From the NCBI RefSeq assembly GCF_934617235.1, contig NZ_CAKTTZ010000022.1:1-40539 (forward strand): a DNA stretch of 40,539 nucleotides. The letters run 5' to 3'. The notes beneath the pieces were generated by a model, which saw only the letters and a program-made list of their open reading frames with translations, searched no databases and was not told the origin of the DNA. The DNA is from an uncultured Ellagibacter sp. (GTDB lineage Bacteria; Actinomycetota; Coriobacteriia; Coriobacteriales; Eggerthellaceae). Positions 8,381 through 17,579 of this stretch are shown one piece after another. The first letter of the stretch is position 1. Each line of letters starts with the position of its first letter. The position numbers and the translations under genes are program-made.

Positions 8381-8667
8381 ACGGGAAAAACTCACTTCTC
8401 CCAGGCGTGTAAAACTTACCTTTCCCCTTCTACACTTTGTAGAAGGGGATTGGGCTATACGCGATGACGCCTCGCCCTATCTTCCGTAATCGAGCTGTTT
8501 TTGCAAAGGAATAAATAGCTTGCGAGCAGCTTTTGCAAAGACTTTCGCCAAGCATAGGCGATTGCGAATGACGGAAGAAGACGGGGCCTCAATCGGAAGG
8601 AGGTGGTATTCCTAGTCGTATAGCCTGAATAGATTTCGCAATCGAAACCATCCGAAAGGGGAAAGAA
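8381..8667. promoter_or_regulatory. Intergenic control region ahead of the MFS gene
   Basis: These 287 bases between the ferredoxin and the transporter hold an AACTTAC site at 8413-8419 followed immediately by a perfect 11-bp inverted repeat, CCCCTTCTACA (8424-8434) and TGTAGAAGGGG (8438-8448), with a 3-base centre. No T-tract follows on either strand, so an operator is more likely than a terminator. The remaining sequence shows nothing recognisable. GGGGAAAG before 8668 is the ribosome site of the MFS gene. Confidence 0.5.
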
Positions 8668-9891
8668 ATGTCCGAAAAGACGAAAATCAGTGCTGGTCAG
8701 ATTGGTGTATTTGTGGCGTTGATGTGCATGTACTTCATCGGCCCTATGCACAGTGCCGTTAATGTTGCTTCTCAAGACTTGATGAATGTTTATGGCGTCG
8801 ACGCAAGTGCTGTGTCCTATATGGTGTCGATCACCAACCTCCTAGAAATCCCAGCAGCACTTGTTATCGGCCTCGTTGCTGGTCGAAAGCTAAGCTATCG
8901 CGTGTGCGCATTGCTCGCTACGGCACTCGTTGTCGTTGGTGGTTTGCCGACAATTCTCGGCTCGGCTCTTCCTTGGTGGGGCATTATGGCGACTCGCTGC
9001 ATCCTCGGACTTGGTCTGGGCTGCTTTATGCCGATTGTCATGGGCGTTATCTCGCTGATGTTCCAAAAGGAATCCGTCCGCGCGACCATGATGTCCATCG
9101 CGAGCGTTTGCTTTAATGTCGGTATGATTTTGCTCACTTCGCTCGCCGGCATTCTTGGCGCCATCTCCTGGAATCTTGCTTGGGGCATTTATCTCATCGC
9201 GCTTGTTCCGTTTGCGATGTGCATCTTCCTTCTGAATCCGAAGAACGTTCCTGCTGTTCCCCAGGAAAACGAGAAGGGCGAAAAAGTTAAGATTCAGCTT
9301 CCTGTTTCCGGCTGGGCGCTTCTTGTCCTGTTCCTCGGCACCATTATCATGAGCCAGTCTCTGTTCAATTTGGGTGGCGTTTCTATTGGCGCTGTTGCTG
9401 GCAATCCTGCTGTCATCGGCACGGTGTTCTCTCTGTTCTCAGTCGGCGCAATTGCTGCCGCTGTGCTCTTCGGGCCTGCTTATAAGTTCCTGAGCGCATA
9501 TACCATTCCAGTATTTTGGATTGTTGGCCTCATTGGTTATGCTTTGTGGTTTGTCGCCCATGCGACTGGTAACGTGGTGCTGTTCTACGTTGCTATCATC
9601 CTCGCGGGATTTGGCACGAACACTATGACCGTCGGCGTGCCTATGCTTCTTTCCACCTTCGTTGCCCCAGCTATTGTCGGCGCCGTCATGGGATTCAGCT
9701 ACGTTTTTCAAAACGGTGGCGGTTTTCTTGCTTCGCCAATCGACCAGGTTGTTCTCTCCATTTTTGGTGCCGATGCTATTTTGAGCTCGGTTTGGATCTT
9801 TAACGTTGTGCTCGGCATCATCCTTCTTCTTGGCTTGTTCTGGGTTGCAAAGAAGGCCAATGCTATGAAAAAGGAAGAAGCTGCTGAATAG
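8668..9891 (+). CDS. MFS transporter
   Basis: A 407-aa major facilitator superfamily protein with about 12 hydrophobic helices. The N-terminal half has the loop after helix 2 (GLVAGRKLSYR) and GLGLGCFMP in helix 4; a charged central loop (NEKGEKVK) separates the halves. It has a start codon after GGGGAAAG. It lies between two group A Mo modules and probably imports the substrate or exports the product of one of them. It is related in size and layout to the two other MFS proteins in the window (20875 and 28536). A strong terminator follows, so it ends the first transcription unit. Confidence 0.92.
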   Translation: MSEKTKISAGQIGVFVALMCMYFIGPMHSAVNVASQDLMNVYGVDASAVSYMVSITNLLEIPAALVIGLVAGRKLSYRVCALLATALVVVGGLPTILGSALPWWGIMATRCILGLGLGCFMPIVMGVISLMFQKESVRATMMSIASVCFNVGMILLTSLAGILGAISWNLAWGIYLIALVPFAMCIFLLNPKNVPAVPQENEKGEKVKIQLPVSGWALLVLFLGTIIMSQSLFNLGGVSIGAVAGNPAVIGTVFSLFSVGAIAAAVLFGPAYKFLSAYTIPVFWIVGLIGYALWFVAHATGNVVLFYVAIILAGFGTNTMTVGVPMLLSTFVAPAIVGAVMGFSYVFQNGGGFLASPIDQVVLSIFGADAILSSVWIFNVVLGIILLLGLFWVAKKANAMKKEEAAE

Positions 9892-9930
9892 TTGCTTCAC
9901 CTGACTCTCGCTTAATTCCCTCCATAGAAA

Positions 9931-9959
9931 ACGAGCCGCATTTTTGCGGCTCGTTTTTT
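9931..9959 (+). terminator. Rho-independent terminator after the MFS gene
   Basis: A perfect 10-bp stem, ACGAGCCGCA (9931-9940) and TGCGGCTCGT (9945-9954), with a TTTT loop and a T5 tail. Flanking A's on the left can also pair with the T tail. This is a clear intrinsic terminator. Confidence 0.95.
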
Positions 9960-10135
9960 AGACTGGTACAGTTGATTATTCTGGAGAAACCTCCAGCAGA
10001 GTCGGGTAATTTCAGGCAGAATACGTGAGTCTCGGCTTCTTATTGCTCATAAGATTTTCTTAGTTAGGGGGGAGATGAATTTAGCATAGACCCTCATTTT
10101 GAGAGAGAAATTTGAGTGGGGGAGGAGTGGAGATA

Positions 10136-12421
10136 GTGGCACAACTACATTGGAACGAGAGCGCCGAGCCTGCAAAGATTGACTTAGCCGATGGTACGAA
10201 GGTGTTTCGTACGAGCGCATGGGCGCCTCCGGGATGCCATGGGGTTGGCTGTGGTCTTAAGGTCTTCGTGAAAGATAGCAAGCTCGTTAAGGTAGAGGGT
10301 GACCCTGATCAGCCAATTACAAAGGGGCGTTTGTGTCCGAGATGCATGGCTATTAAAGATTATGTCGAGCATCCGGATCGTCTGAAGTATCCTATGAAGC
10401 GTGCTCGGGAGTTTCGCGGTCGCGCTGATAAATGGGAGCGCATCAGCTGGGACGAGGCATACGATATCATCATTGATAATTGGCGGTCTGTCCGTGAGCG
10501 TTACGGGAAGAACGCTGTTAGTGTTTTTGCCGGGACGGGTAGAGAGGCTAGTCGTTATCATTTTACGATGGCTCAAGATGTGTTCGGTTCAAACACGGCA
10601 ATTCAGTCCATTAGCGGTTGGTCTTGCATTATTCCGCGTATGGCGGGCATGGCTTGGGTTATTGGCGCGCCATACCTCGAGGTCGATAATGCTATCGGAT
10701 TTCCCGAGCGATACGATTCAGATAAGTGGCAATGCCCAAAATACATCTTGAACTGGGGTCGCGATCCGCTGCGCTCGAATCCTGACGGATTGTGGGGCCA
10801 TTCGATTATCGACATGATGAAGTGCGGTGCTAGGCTCATCAACGTCGATCCGCGTGTGAATTGGATGTCAACTCGCGCTGAGTATTATTTGCAGTTGCGT
10901 CCTGGTACCGATGCGGCGCTTGCGCTGGGCATTCTGAACGAGATCATTCAGTCAGGCGAGTACGACAAGGAATTTGTGGATTCATGGACGTATGGGTTTG
11001 ACGAGCTCGCTGCTCGTGCAGCCGAGTATCCAGTTGAGCGTGTCGCTGAAATTTGCGAAGTTGACCCTGATCACATTCGAGCTGTTGCGAGGTGCTTGCT
11101 GGAGCGTCCGTCTACACATTCCATGGGGCTTGCAGTTGACCAAAACCCCAACAGCATCCAGATAGCTCACGCCTTGCTTGCTATTTTCGCAATTACGGGC
11201 AATATTGATGTGCCGGGCGGTGTTTTTTTGGGACAACCTCTTCTTATGTTCCAGGCTCTTCAAGGTGAGTCGGCCGTTGAAGAGAACCCCAGCGAACCTG
11301 AAATCGGTATTGGTCATGATGTGTACCCAGCGCTTCCCGCCGTTGCTAATACGCCCCATCCCGACATCGTCCTGGAATGCCTTGAAACTGGTCGTCCGCA
11401 GCGCATTGAGTTTGCATACATCTTGAACACGAATCCTCTTGCTTGCATGCCGGCTCAACCGCAGCGCTGGTACGAGGCCCTCCGTAAAATAGAGTTTATC
11501 GCTTGCGCTGATATTTTTATGACTCCTACGATGGCTGCCCTTGCCGACGTTGCTTTGCCAGTGTGCACCTCTCTCGAACGCGATGGCATTGTTACCAACA
11601 ACCAAGCTTCTATGCATGGCCAGCTTGGCGCTATGATTAACGTCATCGACCGAATTGGGGACACTAAAAGCGACTTGGAGATTGCGATTGACTTGCATAA
11701 GCGCACTCATCCTAATTGTGCAGATGAAAAATGGCGTGATGTTGAGTCTTTCTTGACAAGCGATCTGAAGCCTGTTCGAGACTGCGATGTTACTTTCCCT
11801 GAGCTTAAAGAGCATGTATTTGGCCAATATGAGCTTGAATACAAGAAGTACGAAAAAGGATTGCTTCGCGATGACGGGCAGCCAGGGTTCCGCACACCCA
11901 CAGGGCGTATTGAGCTGTATTGCTCGATGTTGGCGGCTGTAGGGGAAGACCCGCTACCGTATTATCTCGAGCCGCCTTTGGGCCATATCGCTCGCCCCGA
12001 ATTCGCTAAGGATTATCCGCTTACTATGACTTCGGGTGCGCGACGTTTCACCTCCTTCCATTCTGAGCATCGCCAAATAGAGCGGCTTCGCGAGATCCAC
12101 CCCTGGCCAACGGTGCAGATTAATCCAAAAACTGCGGAAAAGCTTGGCATTGCCCAAGGGGCATGGGTGTACGTTGAAACGCCCTGGGGAAAAGTTAAAG
12201 AAGTCGCCGATATAACGCCAATCGTTAAAGAAGATGTCGTTTCATGTGATCATGGCTGGTGGTATCCCGAGCGTAAAGAAGAAGACTTGTTCGATATCTG
12301 GGAAACGAGTTTTAACCAGGTTATGCCCCATCGCGTTGTGGGCAAGACGGGATTCGGCGCTCCGTACAAGTGCTTACCCTGCAAGGTCTATGTGGCCGAT
12401 CAGATTATAAAAGGGGCGTAG
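10136..12421 (+). CDS. Molybdopterin oxidoreductase, catechol-dehydroxylase-like (group A)
   Basis: A 761-aa catalytic subunit. I placed the start at the GTG at 10136, eight bases after GGAGGAG, because the protein then begins LHWNESAEP at the same point as its 761-aa paralogue at 5745; a TTG at 10112 is the longer option. The [4Fe-4S] region is unusual: the first cysteine of the family is Ser27, leaving C34, C39, C67 and C70. GTGRE is followed by SGWSC164IIPR. The C-terminal MGD domain carries TSGARRF and SFHSEHRQ. No signal peptide. Its ferredoxin follows after 3 bp. The 10081-10110 region upstream has CCCTCAT and TGAGAG, weakly similar to the GTATGAG motif of the right half. The substrate is unknown. 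Confidence 0.9.
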   Translation: MAQLHWNESAEPAKIDLADGTKVFRTSAWAPPGCHGVGCGLKVFVKDSKLVKVEGDPDQPITKGRLCPRCMAIKDYVEHPDRLKYPMKRAREFRGRADKWERISWDEAYDIIIDNWRSVRERYGKNAVSVFAGTGREASRYHFTMAQDVFGSNTAIQSISGWSCIIPRMAGMAWVIGAPYLEVDNAIGFPERYDSDKWQCPKYILNWGRDPLRSNPDGLWGHSIIDMMKCGARLINVDPRVNWMSTRAEYYLQLRPGTDAALALGILNEIIQSGEYDKEFVDSWTYGFDELAARAAEYPVERVAEICEVDPDHIRAVARCLLERPSTHSMGLAVDQNPNSIQIAHALLAIFAITGNIDVPGGVFLGQPLLMFQALQGESAVEENPSEPEIGIGHDVYPALPAVANTPHPDIVLECLETGRPQRIEFAYILNTNPLACMPAQPQRWYEALRKIEFIACADIFMTPTMAALADVALPVCTSLERDGIVTNNQASMHGQLGAMINVIDRIGDTKSDLEIAIDLHKRTHPNCADEKWRDVESFLTSDLKPVRDCDVTFPELKEHVFGQYELEYKKYEKGLLRDDGQPGFRTPTGRIELYCSMLAAVGEDPLPYYLEPPLGHIARPEFAKDYPLTMTSGARRFTSFHSEHRQIERLREIHPWPTVQINPKTAEKLGIAQGAWVYVETPWGKVKEVADITPIVKEDVVSCDHGWWYPERKEEDLFDIWETSFNQVMPHRVVGKTGFGAPYKCLPCKVYVADQIIKGA

Positions 12422-12424
12422 GAT

Positions 12425-12766
12425 ATGACGCAGCAGTATGGAATCATGATAGATAACGAATTTTGCACGGGGTGCCATACCTGTGAGCTAGCGTGTAAAA
12501 ATGAACATAATCTGCCCAAGGGACAGTGGGGTGTGAAGTTGCTTGAATTGGGACCTTGGCAACTTGAAGACGGGTATCATTGGGAATACCGTTTTGTTCC
12601 AGTGCTCACGAGTACGTGTGATTTGTGCGCCGATCGTGTGGCGGCTGGTGGTGTCCCCAACTGCGTACAGCATTGCCCTGCAGCGGTAATGGAATTCGGT
12701 ACGCTTGAAGAGCTTTCGACTAAGATGGCGGAAAAGGGAAAGATGGCTTCCATCTTTATCCCCTAA
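12425..12766 (+). CDS. Ferredoxin subunit of the 10136-12421 Mo enzyme
   Basis: A 113-aa protein beginning 3 bp after the catalytic gene, so translation is likely coupled. Two [4Fe-4S] motifs: FCTGCHTCELAC near 14-24 and TCDLC...CVQHC in the second half. Closest in layout to the 8042 ferredoxin (NLPKGQWGVKLLELGPW; MASIFIP C-terminus). Cytoplasmic electron carrier to its Mo partner. Confidence 0.93.
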   Translation: MTQQYGIMIDNEFCTGCHTCELACKNEHNLPKGQWGVKLLELGPWQLEDGYHWEYRFVPVLTSTCDLCADRVAAGGVPNCVQHCPAAVMEFGTLEELSTKMAEKGKMASIFIP

Positions 12767-12837
12767 AGACTGCTTCTCCTCGTTAGATCCTCGCTGTTCC
12801 TCTCCCTCCGAATTACAAGCGAGGACATTTCTTCACA

Positions 12838-12870
12838 AATAAGGGTAAGTCAATCTGACTTACCCCTATT
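12838..12870. promoter_or_regulatory. 15-bp palindrome: operator or terminator
   Basis: Arms AATAAGGGTAAGTCA and TGACTTACCCCTATT, with a 3-base centre (ATC at 12853-12855) and 14 of 15 positions complementary. A T-rich stretch (ATTATTTT) follows, so it may terminate the Mo-enzyme transcript. But its core GTAAGTC/GACTTAC resembles the AACTTAC sites, and it lies ahead of the PucR-type regulator gene, so an operator role is equally plausible. Confidence 0.6.
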
Positions 12871-12938
12871 ATTTTGCATGAGCGTCAACCCCGTTTTCTT
12901 CTTTGCAGGTAGGCTTATGAACAGGATTCCTGCTGGAA

Positions 12939-12945
12939 AACTTAC
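12939..12945 (+). promoter_or_regulatory. AACTTAC site ahead of the PucR-type gene
   Basis: AAAACTTACTTT lies 57 bases before the start at 13002 and matches the sites at 1818 and 17790 in its flanking A and T bases. It suggests that the regulator gene belongs to the same regulon, possibly by autoregulation. Confidence 0.4.
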
Positions 12946-13001
12946 TTTACTGCTAGTAGGTTTGAGTTTGATTGGAGAAGTCTACAGTAGGAGGGGTCGA
13001 A

Positions 13002-14807
13002 ATGGGTGGCGTACAAAGGGGGGATTGCCTGTGGGAGGCTCCTTCGTTCACACTTGAAATGCTGTTCGATTATCTTTCTGGGCACGGTTTCGTCGTTGCT
13101 CAAAGGCCGACGCGAGTAATTCGATTTTGCGACGCCGTGTCATTGGATGAGTTTGCTGCAATGATGTCGAGTGAAGAAGGCGAAGTGAGCCAACAGGCAG
13201 TTGCCCCCTCGGTTCCCCAGACGCACCTGGTTGTTTTTGAGAGTAATTCCGATGATTCTTACCAAGAAGGTGCTCTCGATGCGTTGCGCAAGGCGTGCGA
13301 GATGGGCTTGCCCGTTCTGGCTTCCGCTTCTGAGAATTATCCGATGGGTTACTTTGAAGACTCTCTTGATAATCTATCTTCTGCCTTTAGCCTTGTTCTT
13401 TTCAAGCAAGTAGAAGATCAAGCTGCTCCATGTAGGGACACTCTTCTTCATCTCGTTTTACGATTCCTCCTCGATAAGCGATCGCTTGTCAATCGCTTAT
13501 CAATGGCTGCGGGAGAAAGAGGATCGTTTCAGAGCCTCGTTAATGTGGCGGAAGACCTCTTCGGATGCTTCGTGAACATCACAGACGCCCATTATCGCCT
13601 GCTTGCCTGCGCGAAACGACATCAGCCTGATGATGAAATCAATAAGTCACTCGTTGATTTGGGCTATCATTGCGAAGAGCATCTTCGCAGACAGCATACG
13701 ATGGGCTATTTGCTGAAAAGCGTCGCAGGCCAGCACGATGCGAAGGTATGGCCCCCTGATGAAACTTTTCCCTATTATTTGATGACAGGTGTCATGCACG
13801 TTTCAGGCCAGTATGCAGGCCATGTACTTGTTGCGCATCCGGAGCGTCCAACTCGAGGTGAAGTCGATGAGTTTCGTATCTTCTTGGCGCATTGCAAACG
13901 ATTTGCGCGTCGAAGCCGGGGAAGTATCTCGTTAAGGGAGTCTCCTCGGCAGGCATTTGTCTCGCAGCTTGCATCGGCGAGAGACGTTGACGGCGCTTTT
14001 GTTCGGGAACGGGCTGAACTTTTAGATTTGCCGGCAACAGGGGTATTCGCGTTAGCTCGATTGACTTGCAACGATGTTTTCGGTGGGCAAGTCGGCCATA
14101 TAGCGGAAGATCTCGATAGTAGGTTGAGCTTAGAGCACACCACCTTCATTCGCGGAGGGAAAGCAAACGTCTTGCTGTGCGCATCGTCGGCAGAGGAGCT
14201 ATGGGACGCACTTGTTTCAGCAGGAAAAGTGGAATACGGGCTGACTCAAGCGACCCTCCTTGTCTCTGATCCTTTTTACCGTTTATCGGGCTTGTTCTAT
14301 GCTTCGCAGGAAGTCGACATTCTTGCACGCTATGAGGGCGAAATCATGCTTAGCCTAAGAGCTGCAGGATCTGAGGGCGTCCGAACGTTTTCGAATGGGC
14401 GAACGCGCATCCTTTCATTTCGTGACGCGTTTAGCTTTTATTGGCAATCGTCGCGCGAGGACGAGGGGCTTATTAGTTTTGTTCTCTCGCATCTCCTTGT
14501 TACTTCAATTGCGGATGCCGATAAAAAAATACCGGCATCTGGAACTTCGGAAAAGATGGAGAGCCTTGCGCTTCTCCTTGTCTTTCTATCAAATGAGCGA
14601 AAGGCGACATGCGTTGGAAGGATGTGCGGATTGCATAGAAACGGAGTTCTGTATCGCATTCAGAAAATGGAGAAAGACTTTGGGATTAGTCTTGAAGACG
14701 CACTGACGCGCGAGTATCTCCTTGCAAGTATTCGCGCGAAGCTTGCTTCTTCGCGCGACTTTCGCGAGCGATTCGACTGCGCTCTTTCGAGCTTGCTGGG
14801 CAAATGA
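13002..14807 (+). CDS. PucR/CdaR-type transcriptional regulator
   Basis: A 601-aa regulator. The ATG at 13002 follows TAGGAGGGG; a TTG at 12972 is the longer alternative but has no ribosome site. The C-terminal ~60 residues are a PucR-type helix-turn-helix: VGRMCGLHRNGVLYRIQKMEKDFGISLEDALTREYL spans about 538-573, and the HRNGVLYRI core is characteristic. The preceding region looks like a GGDEF-like CdaR domain. A GAF-like segment around 150-290 (FGCFVNITDAHYRLLAC) may sense a ligand. No transmembrane segment. It lies between two group A modules, one on each strand, and is a good candidate for their regulator. Its upstream palindrome and AACTTAC site suggest autoregulation. Confidence 0.85.
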   Translation: MGGVQRGDCLWEAPSFTLEMLFDYLSGHGFVVAQRPTRVIRFCDAVSLDEFAAMMSSEEGEVSQQAVAPSVPQTHLVVFESNSDDSYQEGALDALRKACEMGLPVLASASENYPMGYFEDSLDNLSSAFSLVLFKQVEDQAAPCRDTLLHLVLRFLLDKRSLVNRLSMAAGERGSFQSLVNVAEDLFGCFVNITDAHYRLLACAKRHQPDDEINKSLVDLGYHCEEHLRRQHTMGYLLKSVAGQHDAKVWPPDETFPYYLMTGVMHVSGQYAGHVLVAHPERPTRGEVDEFRIFLAHCKRFARRSRGSISLRESPRQAFVSQLASARDVDGAFVRERAELLDLPATGVFALARLTCNDVFGGQVGHIAEDLDSRLSLEHTTFIRGGKANVLLCASSAEELWDALVSAGKVEYGLTQATLLVSDPFYRLSGLFYASQEVDILARYEGEIMLSLRAAGSEGVRTFSNGRTRILSFRDAFSFYWQSSREDEGLISFVLSHLLVTSIADADKKIPASGTSEKMESLALLLVFLSNERKATCVGRMCGLHRNGVLYRIQKMEKDFGISLEDALTREYLLASIRAKLASSRDFRERFDCALSSLLGK

Positions 14808-14821
14808 CATCTCAGACTTCT

Positions 14822-14890
14822 TGGTGATTATCCGCTACGGAAAATCACCGAAATCGGAGCGCCTCCGCAGGAGGGGTTGCGGAGGCGCTC
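14822..14890. terminator. Bidirectional hairpins between converging genes
   Basis: Two consecutive stem-loops lie between the converging PucR and ferredoxin genes. The first (14822-14850) pairs TGGTGATTATCCG with CGGAAAATCACCG with two mismatches. The second has a perfect 13-bp stem, GAGCGCCTCCGCA (14857-14869) and TGCGGAGGCGCTC (14878-14890). Neither has a long T tail, but position and stem strength favour transcription stop. Confidence 0.65.
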
Positions 14891-14942
14891 TGGTCGGTGC
14901 GTGTCGGGAAACGATTAGCGATTATGTGCTCATTCGATATCT

Positions 14943-15278
14943 CTATGGCAGGAAGATAACCGCTTTAGAGCCTTTCTGATCGAGCTTTTTAGACAGCTCA
15001 TCAACGGGACCCCATTCAATTACGTTCGCCAAACAATGCAAGGCGCACGTCGGAATACCTCCTGCAGCTACGCGCTCTTCGCACATATCGCAGAAACTTG
15101 TGGGGAAGGGCAAATAGTTCCATTCTATTTTGCCTTTCTCCATTTCGAAGGGACCGAATTCAGTGACCTTGATACCCCACTTATCCATGGGGAACCCATG
15201 CTCATTTTTGCAAGCAAGTTCGCAGCTTTGGCATCCGCTGCAGTATTCGTAATCGATGAGCAGTCCGTTGTTTGCCAT
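14943..15278 (-). CDS. Ferredoxin subunit of the 15294-17579 Mo enzyme
   Basis: A 111-aa minus-strand protein; AAGGAGG lies upstream of its ATG and the catalytic gene ends 15 bp before it. Two [4Fe-4S] motifs are visible: YCSGCQSCELAC near 13-23 and FCDMC...CALHC. The rest matches the family (KWGIKV, PFPTSFCDMC). It is the electron-transfer partner of the adjacent group A enzyme. Confidence 0.93.
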   Translation of the reverse strand: MANNGLLIDYEYCSGCQSCELACKNEHGFPMDKWGIKVTEFGPFEMEKGKIEWNYLPFPTSFCDMCEERVAAGGIPTCALHCLANVIEWGPVDELSKKLDQKGSKAVIFLP

Positions 15279-15293
15279 GATTCGCCTCCTTTC

Positions 15294-17579
15294 TTAGAGA
15301 ATGCACTCTTCATTCGGGGTTTTGTAAACTTTCACGGGTATCTGCTTGTATGGTGCGCCGAATCCCATCTTGCCAAGCACGCGATGGGGAATGAGGCTGT
15401 TCACGTTCGATTTCCAAACGCCGAACAGATGCGGCTCTTCTGCGTCTTCTTCAGGGAACCACCATCCGTGGGCCGCGGCAACTACATCTTTGCGAACAAT
15501 CGGGGTGAGCTTGGCGATTTCGTGCGCGATACCCCAGGGGTTTTCGATGGTGACTTCGTCCCCGTCCTTGATTCCAAGCTCTGCTGCCGTTTCGGGATGT
15601 ATCTCCAGATAAGGTTCAGGCGTGAGCTGGCGAAGGCTCGGGATTTGGCGATGCTCAGAATGGAACGACGCGAAATAACGTGCTCCCGTCGTGCACATGA
15701 GCGGGTATTCTTTTGCCAGGTCGGGACGCGCCTCTGCGCCGAGTTTGGGCGGGAAGTAATAAGGCAGGGGATCGTCACCAAGAGCTTGGTACCCAGTCGA
15801 CCACAGTTCGACTCGTCCCGTGGCGGTTTGGAAGCCTGGCTGGCCGTCGGCTCGGATAAGGCCGCGCTCTGCTTTGTGATATCCACCGATGTCGTTGGTT
15901 GCTACGACTTTCTCGGAAAGCTCTTCCCAGGTGGTGTCCATTTTACCCACGTCGTCAGTCAAGTACTCCTCAACCGTCTTGAACGGGTATTCCTCATGGT
16001 AAGCTTTCTCGTAGAATGCGTTACCAAAGTGAATGAGCATTTCCAGGTCAGACTTGCACTCGCCGACTTGCAGTCCCTTATTGATGGCTCCTGCGATGCC
16101 CATCTGACATCCCTGGTTGGTCATGACGATTCCGTCATGCTCGGCCCAGGTTGCAAGCGGCAGCACTACGTCCGCCAATGCCATGACGGTTGGTGTCATA
16201 AACATTTCTTTGGCCACGACGAACTCCATTTTCATGAGCGCGTCATGCCAGCGCTTCGGTTGCGCCGAGCAAGTGGGCGACAGGAGGTTTGTCGAGTCAA
16301 ACCATGCCATCTTGAGCTCGTAAGGGCGTCCAGTCTCCAGGCACTCAAGCGTGATATCGGGGTGAGTGGTGTTCAGAAGAACTTTGACGATGGGATAGGT
16401 GTCCCACCCGATGCACTTGTTTTTGAGCTCTTCGCTCATGAAGTCAGTTGCGCCCGTCATTTCAAATTGCATTTGAACGCCGACGACGGTTCCTCCCGGA
16501 ACATCGAGATTGCCAGTGATGGCGGCCATTGCAATAAGGCATTGCGTGACTTGGCAGCCGTTGGGGTTCTGGTCAACGGCAACGCCCATGAGGAGGCTCC
16601 AGTGATGCTCGCCGTCGTAGCCAAGCTTGCGCGCTGCTGTGACGATCTCTTCCTCAGTAAGGCCGCATTCCTTTGCCGCATATGCGGGTGTGTACTCTTG
16701 GACGCGCTCTTTTAAGTCGTCGAAACCGAAGCACCAACGATCGATGTAGTCATGGTCGACCAAATCTTCGTTAATGAGCACATTCAAAATGGCCAAACAC
16801 AGTGCTGCGTCCGTGCCGGGGATAAGCTGCAACACTTGGTCGGCGCGACTGGCAAGCCAATTTACGCGCGGGTCGGCCATGATAAGTTTCGTTCCCCGCT
16901 TCATGAGCTCAATGAGCGCATGACCCCAAAGACCGTCGGGGTTTGACTTCAGAGGCTCTTTGCCGAGGCAGAAGACGTAATCGGGGCGTTTCCAGTTGGG
17001 ATCGTCCCAGGCTTCGAGAGAGCCGCCGTTGTAGTCGAGCTCGATGTATGCGCTTCCAAGCATCATGGTCATTGCAGTTTGTCGCGGACCCATGCACGAC
17101 CAGCCCGACTGGGCGTAGCAGTTATTTGGCGTACGGAGGACCTTCGAAGAAAGAGTGAAGCCGTAACGAACAGCCTCGCGGCCGGTTCCCATGTATACGC
17201 AGATGGATTCCGAACCGTACTTTGCGCGAATTTCCTCGGTCTTGCTTACAATAAGCTCGGTCGCCTCGTCCCAGCTGATTCGTTCCCATTTATCGAGGCC
17301 GCGGTCTTTCGGGTCTCGCTTCATGGGGTACAGCAAACGATCGGGATGGTATACCGCTTCTTTCAAAGCAAGGCAGCGAGGGCACAGGCGTCCACGGGTG
17401 AGTTGATGGTCCGGGTCTCCCTCGACCTTAACGAGCTCACCGTCTTTCACGAATAAGCGAATGCCGCATCCAACTGCATGGCATCCCGGGGGCGACCATG
17501 CACATGTGCGGATTACCTCGGTGCCATCATCGAGGACTGTTTTCTTTGGGGCGGGATGCTCTTTGAAATGAAAAGCCAT
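15294..17579 (-). CDS. Molybdopterin oxidoreductase, catechol-dehydroxylase-like (group A)
   Basis: A 761-aa minus-strand catalytic subunit. The ATG ending at 17579 follows AAGGAGAG, and gives the same length as the other two group A enzymes; an upstream ATG at 17630 would add 17 residues and lacks a ribosome site. The full five-cysteine N-terminal set is present: C26, C33, C38 and C66xxC69. GTGREAVRYGF is followed by SGWSCMGPR, the shared Mo-proximal element. The C-terminal domain has TTGARYF and SFHSEHRQ. There is no signal peptide. A plus-strand ORF of 559 codons opposite this gene is an antisense artefact. It is transcribed divergently from the group C module at 17997. Confidence 0.9.
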   Translation of the reverse strand: MAFHFKEHPAPKKTVLDDGTEVIRTCAWSPPGCHAVGCGIRLFVKDGELVKVEGDPDHQLTRGRLCPRCLALKEAVYHPDRLLYPMKRDPKDRGLDKWERISWDEATELIVSKTEEIRAKYGSESICVYMGTGREAVRYGFTLSSKVLRTPNNCYAQSGWSCMGPRQTAMTMMLGSAYIELDYNGGSLEAWDDPNWKRPDYVFCLGKEPLKSNPDGLWGHALIELMKRGTKLIMADPRVNWLASRADQVLQLIPGTDAALCLAILNVLINEDLVDHDYIDRWCFGFDDLKERVQEYTPAYAAKECGLTEEEIVTAARKLGYDGEHHWSLLMGVAVDQNPNGCQVTQCLIAMAAITGNLDVPGGTVVGVQMQFEMTGATDFMSEELKNKCIGWDTYPIVKVLLNTTHPDITLECLETGRPYELKMAWFDSTNLLSPTCSAQPKRWHDALMKMEFVVAKEMFMTPTVMALADVVLPLATWAEHDGIVMTNQGCQMGIAGAINKGLQVGECKSDLEMLIHFGNAFYEKAYHEEYPFKTVEEYLTDDVGKMDTTWEELSEKVVATNDIGGYHKAERGLIRADGQPGFQTATGRVELWSTGYQALGDDPLPYYFPPKLGAEARPDLAKEYPLMCTTGARYFASFHSEHRQIPSLRQLTPEPYLEIHPETAAELGIKDGDEVTIENPWGIAHEIAKLTPIVRKDVVAAAHGWWFPEEDAEEPHLFGVWKSNVNSLIPHRVLGKMGFGAPYKQIPVKVYKTPNEECIL

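Noticed and set aside
8424..8448. Intrinsic terminator after the 8042 ferredoxin
   Set aside because: The palindrome is perfect but has no T-run on either strand and abuts an AACTTAC site, so I treat it as a likely operator.
15036..16715. 559-codon plus-strand ORF
   Set aside because: It lies entirely opposite the ferredoxin and group A Mo gene on the minus strand, whose motifs are clear; it has no family features.
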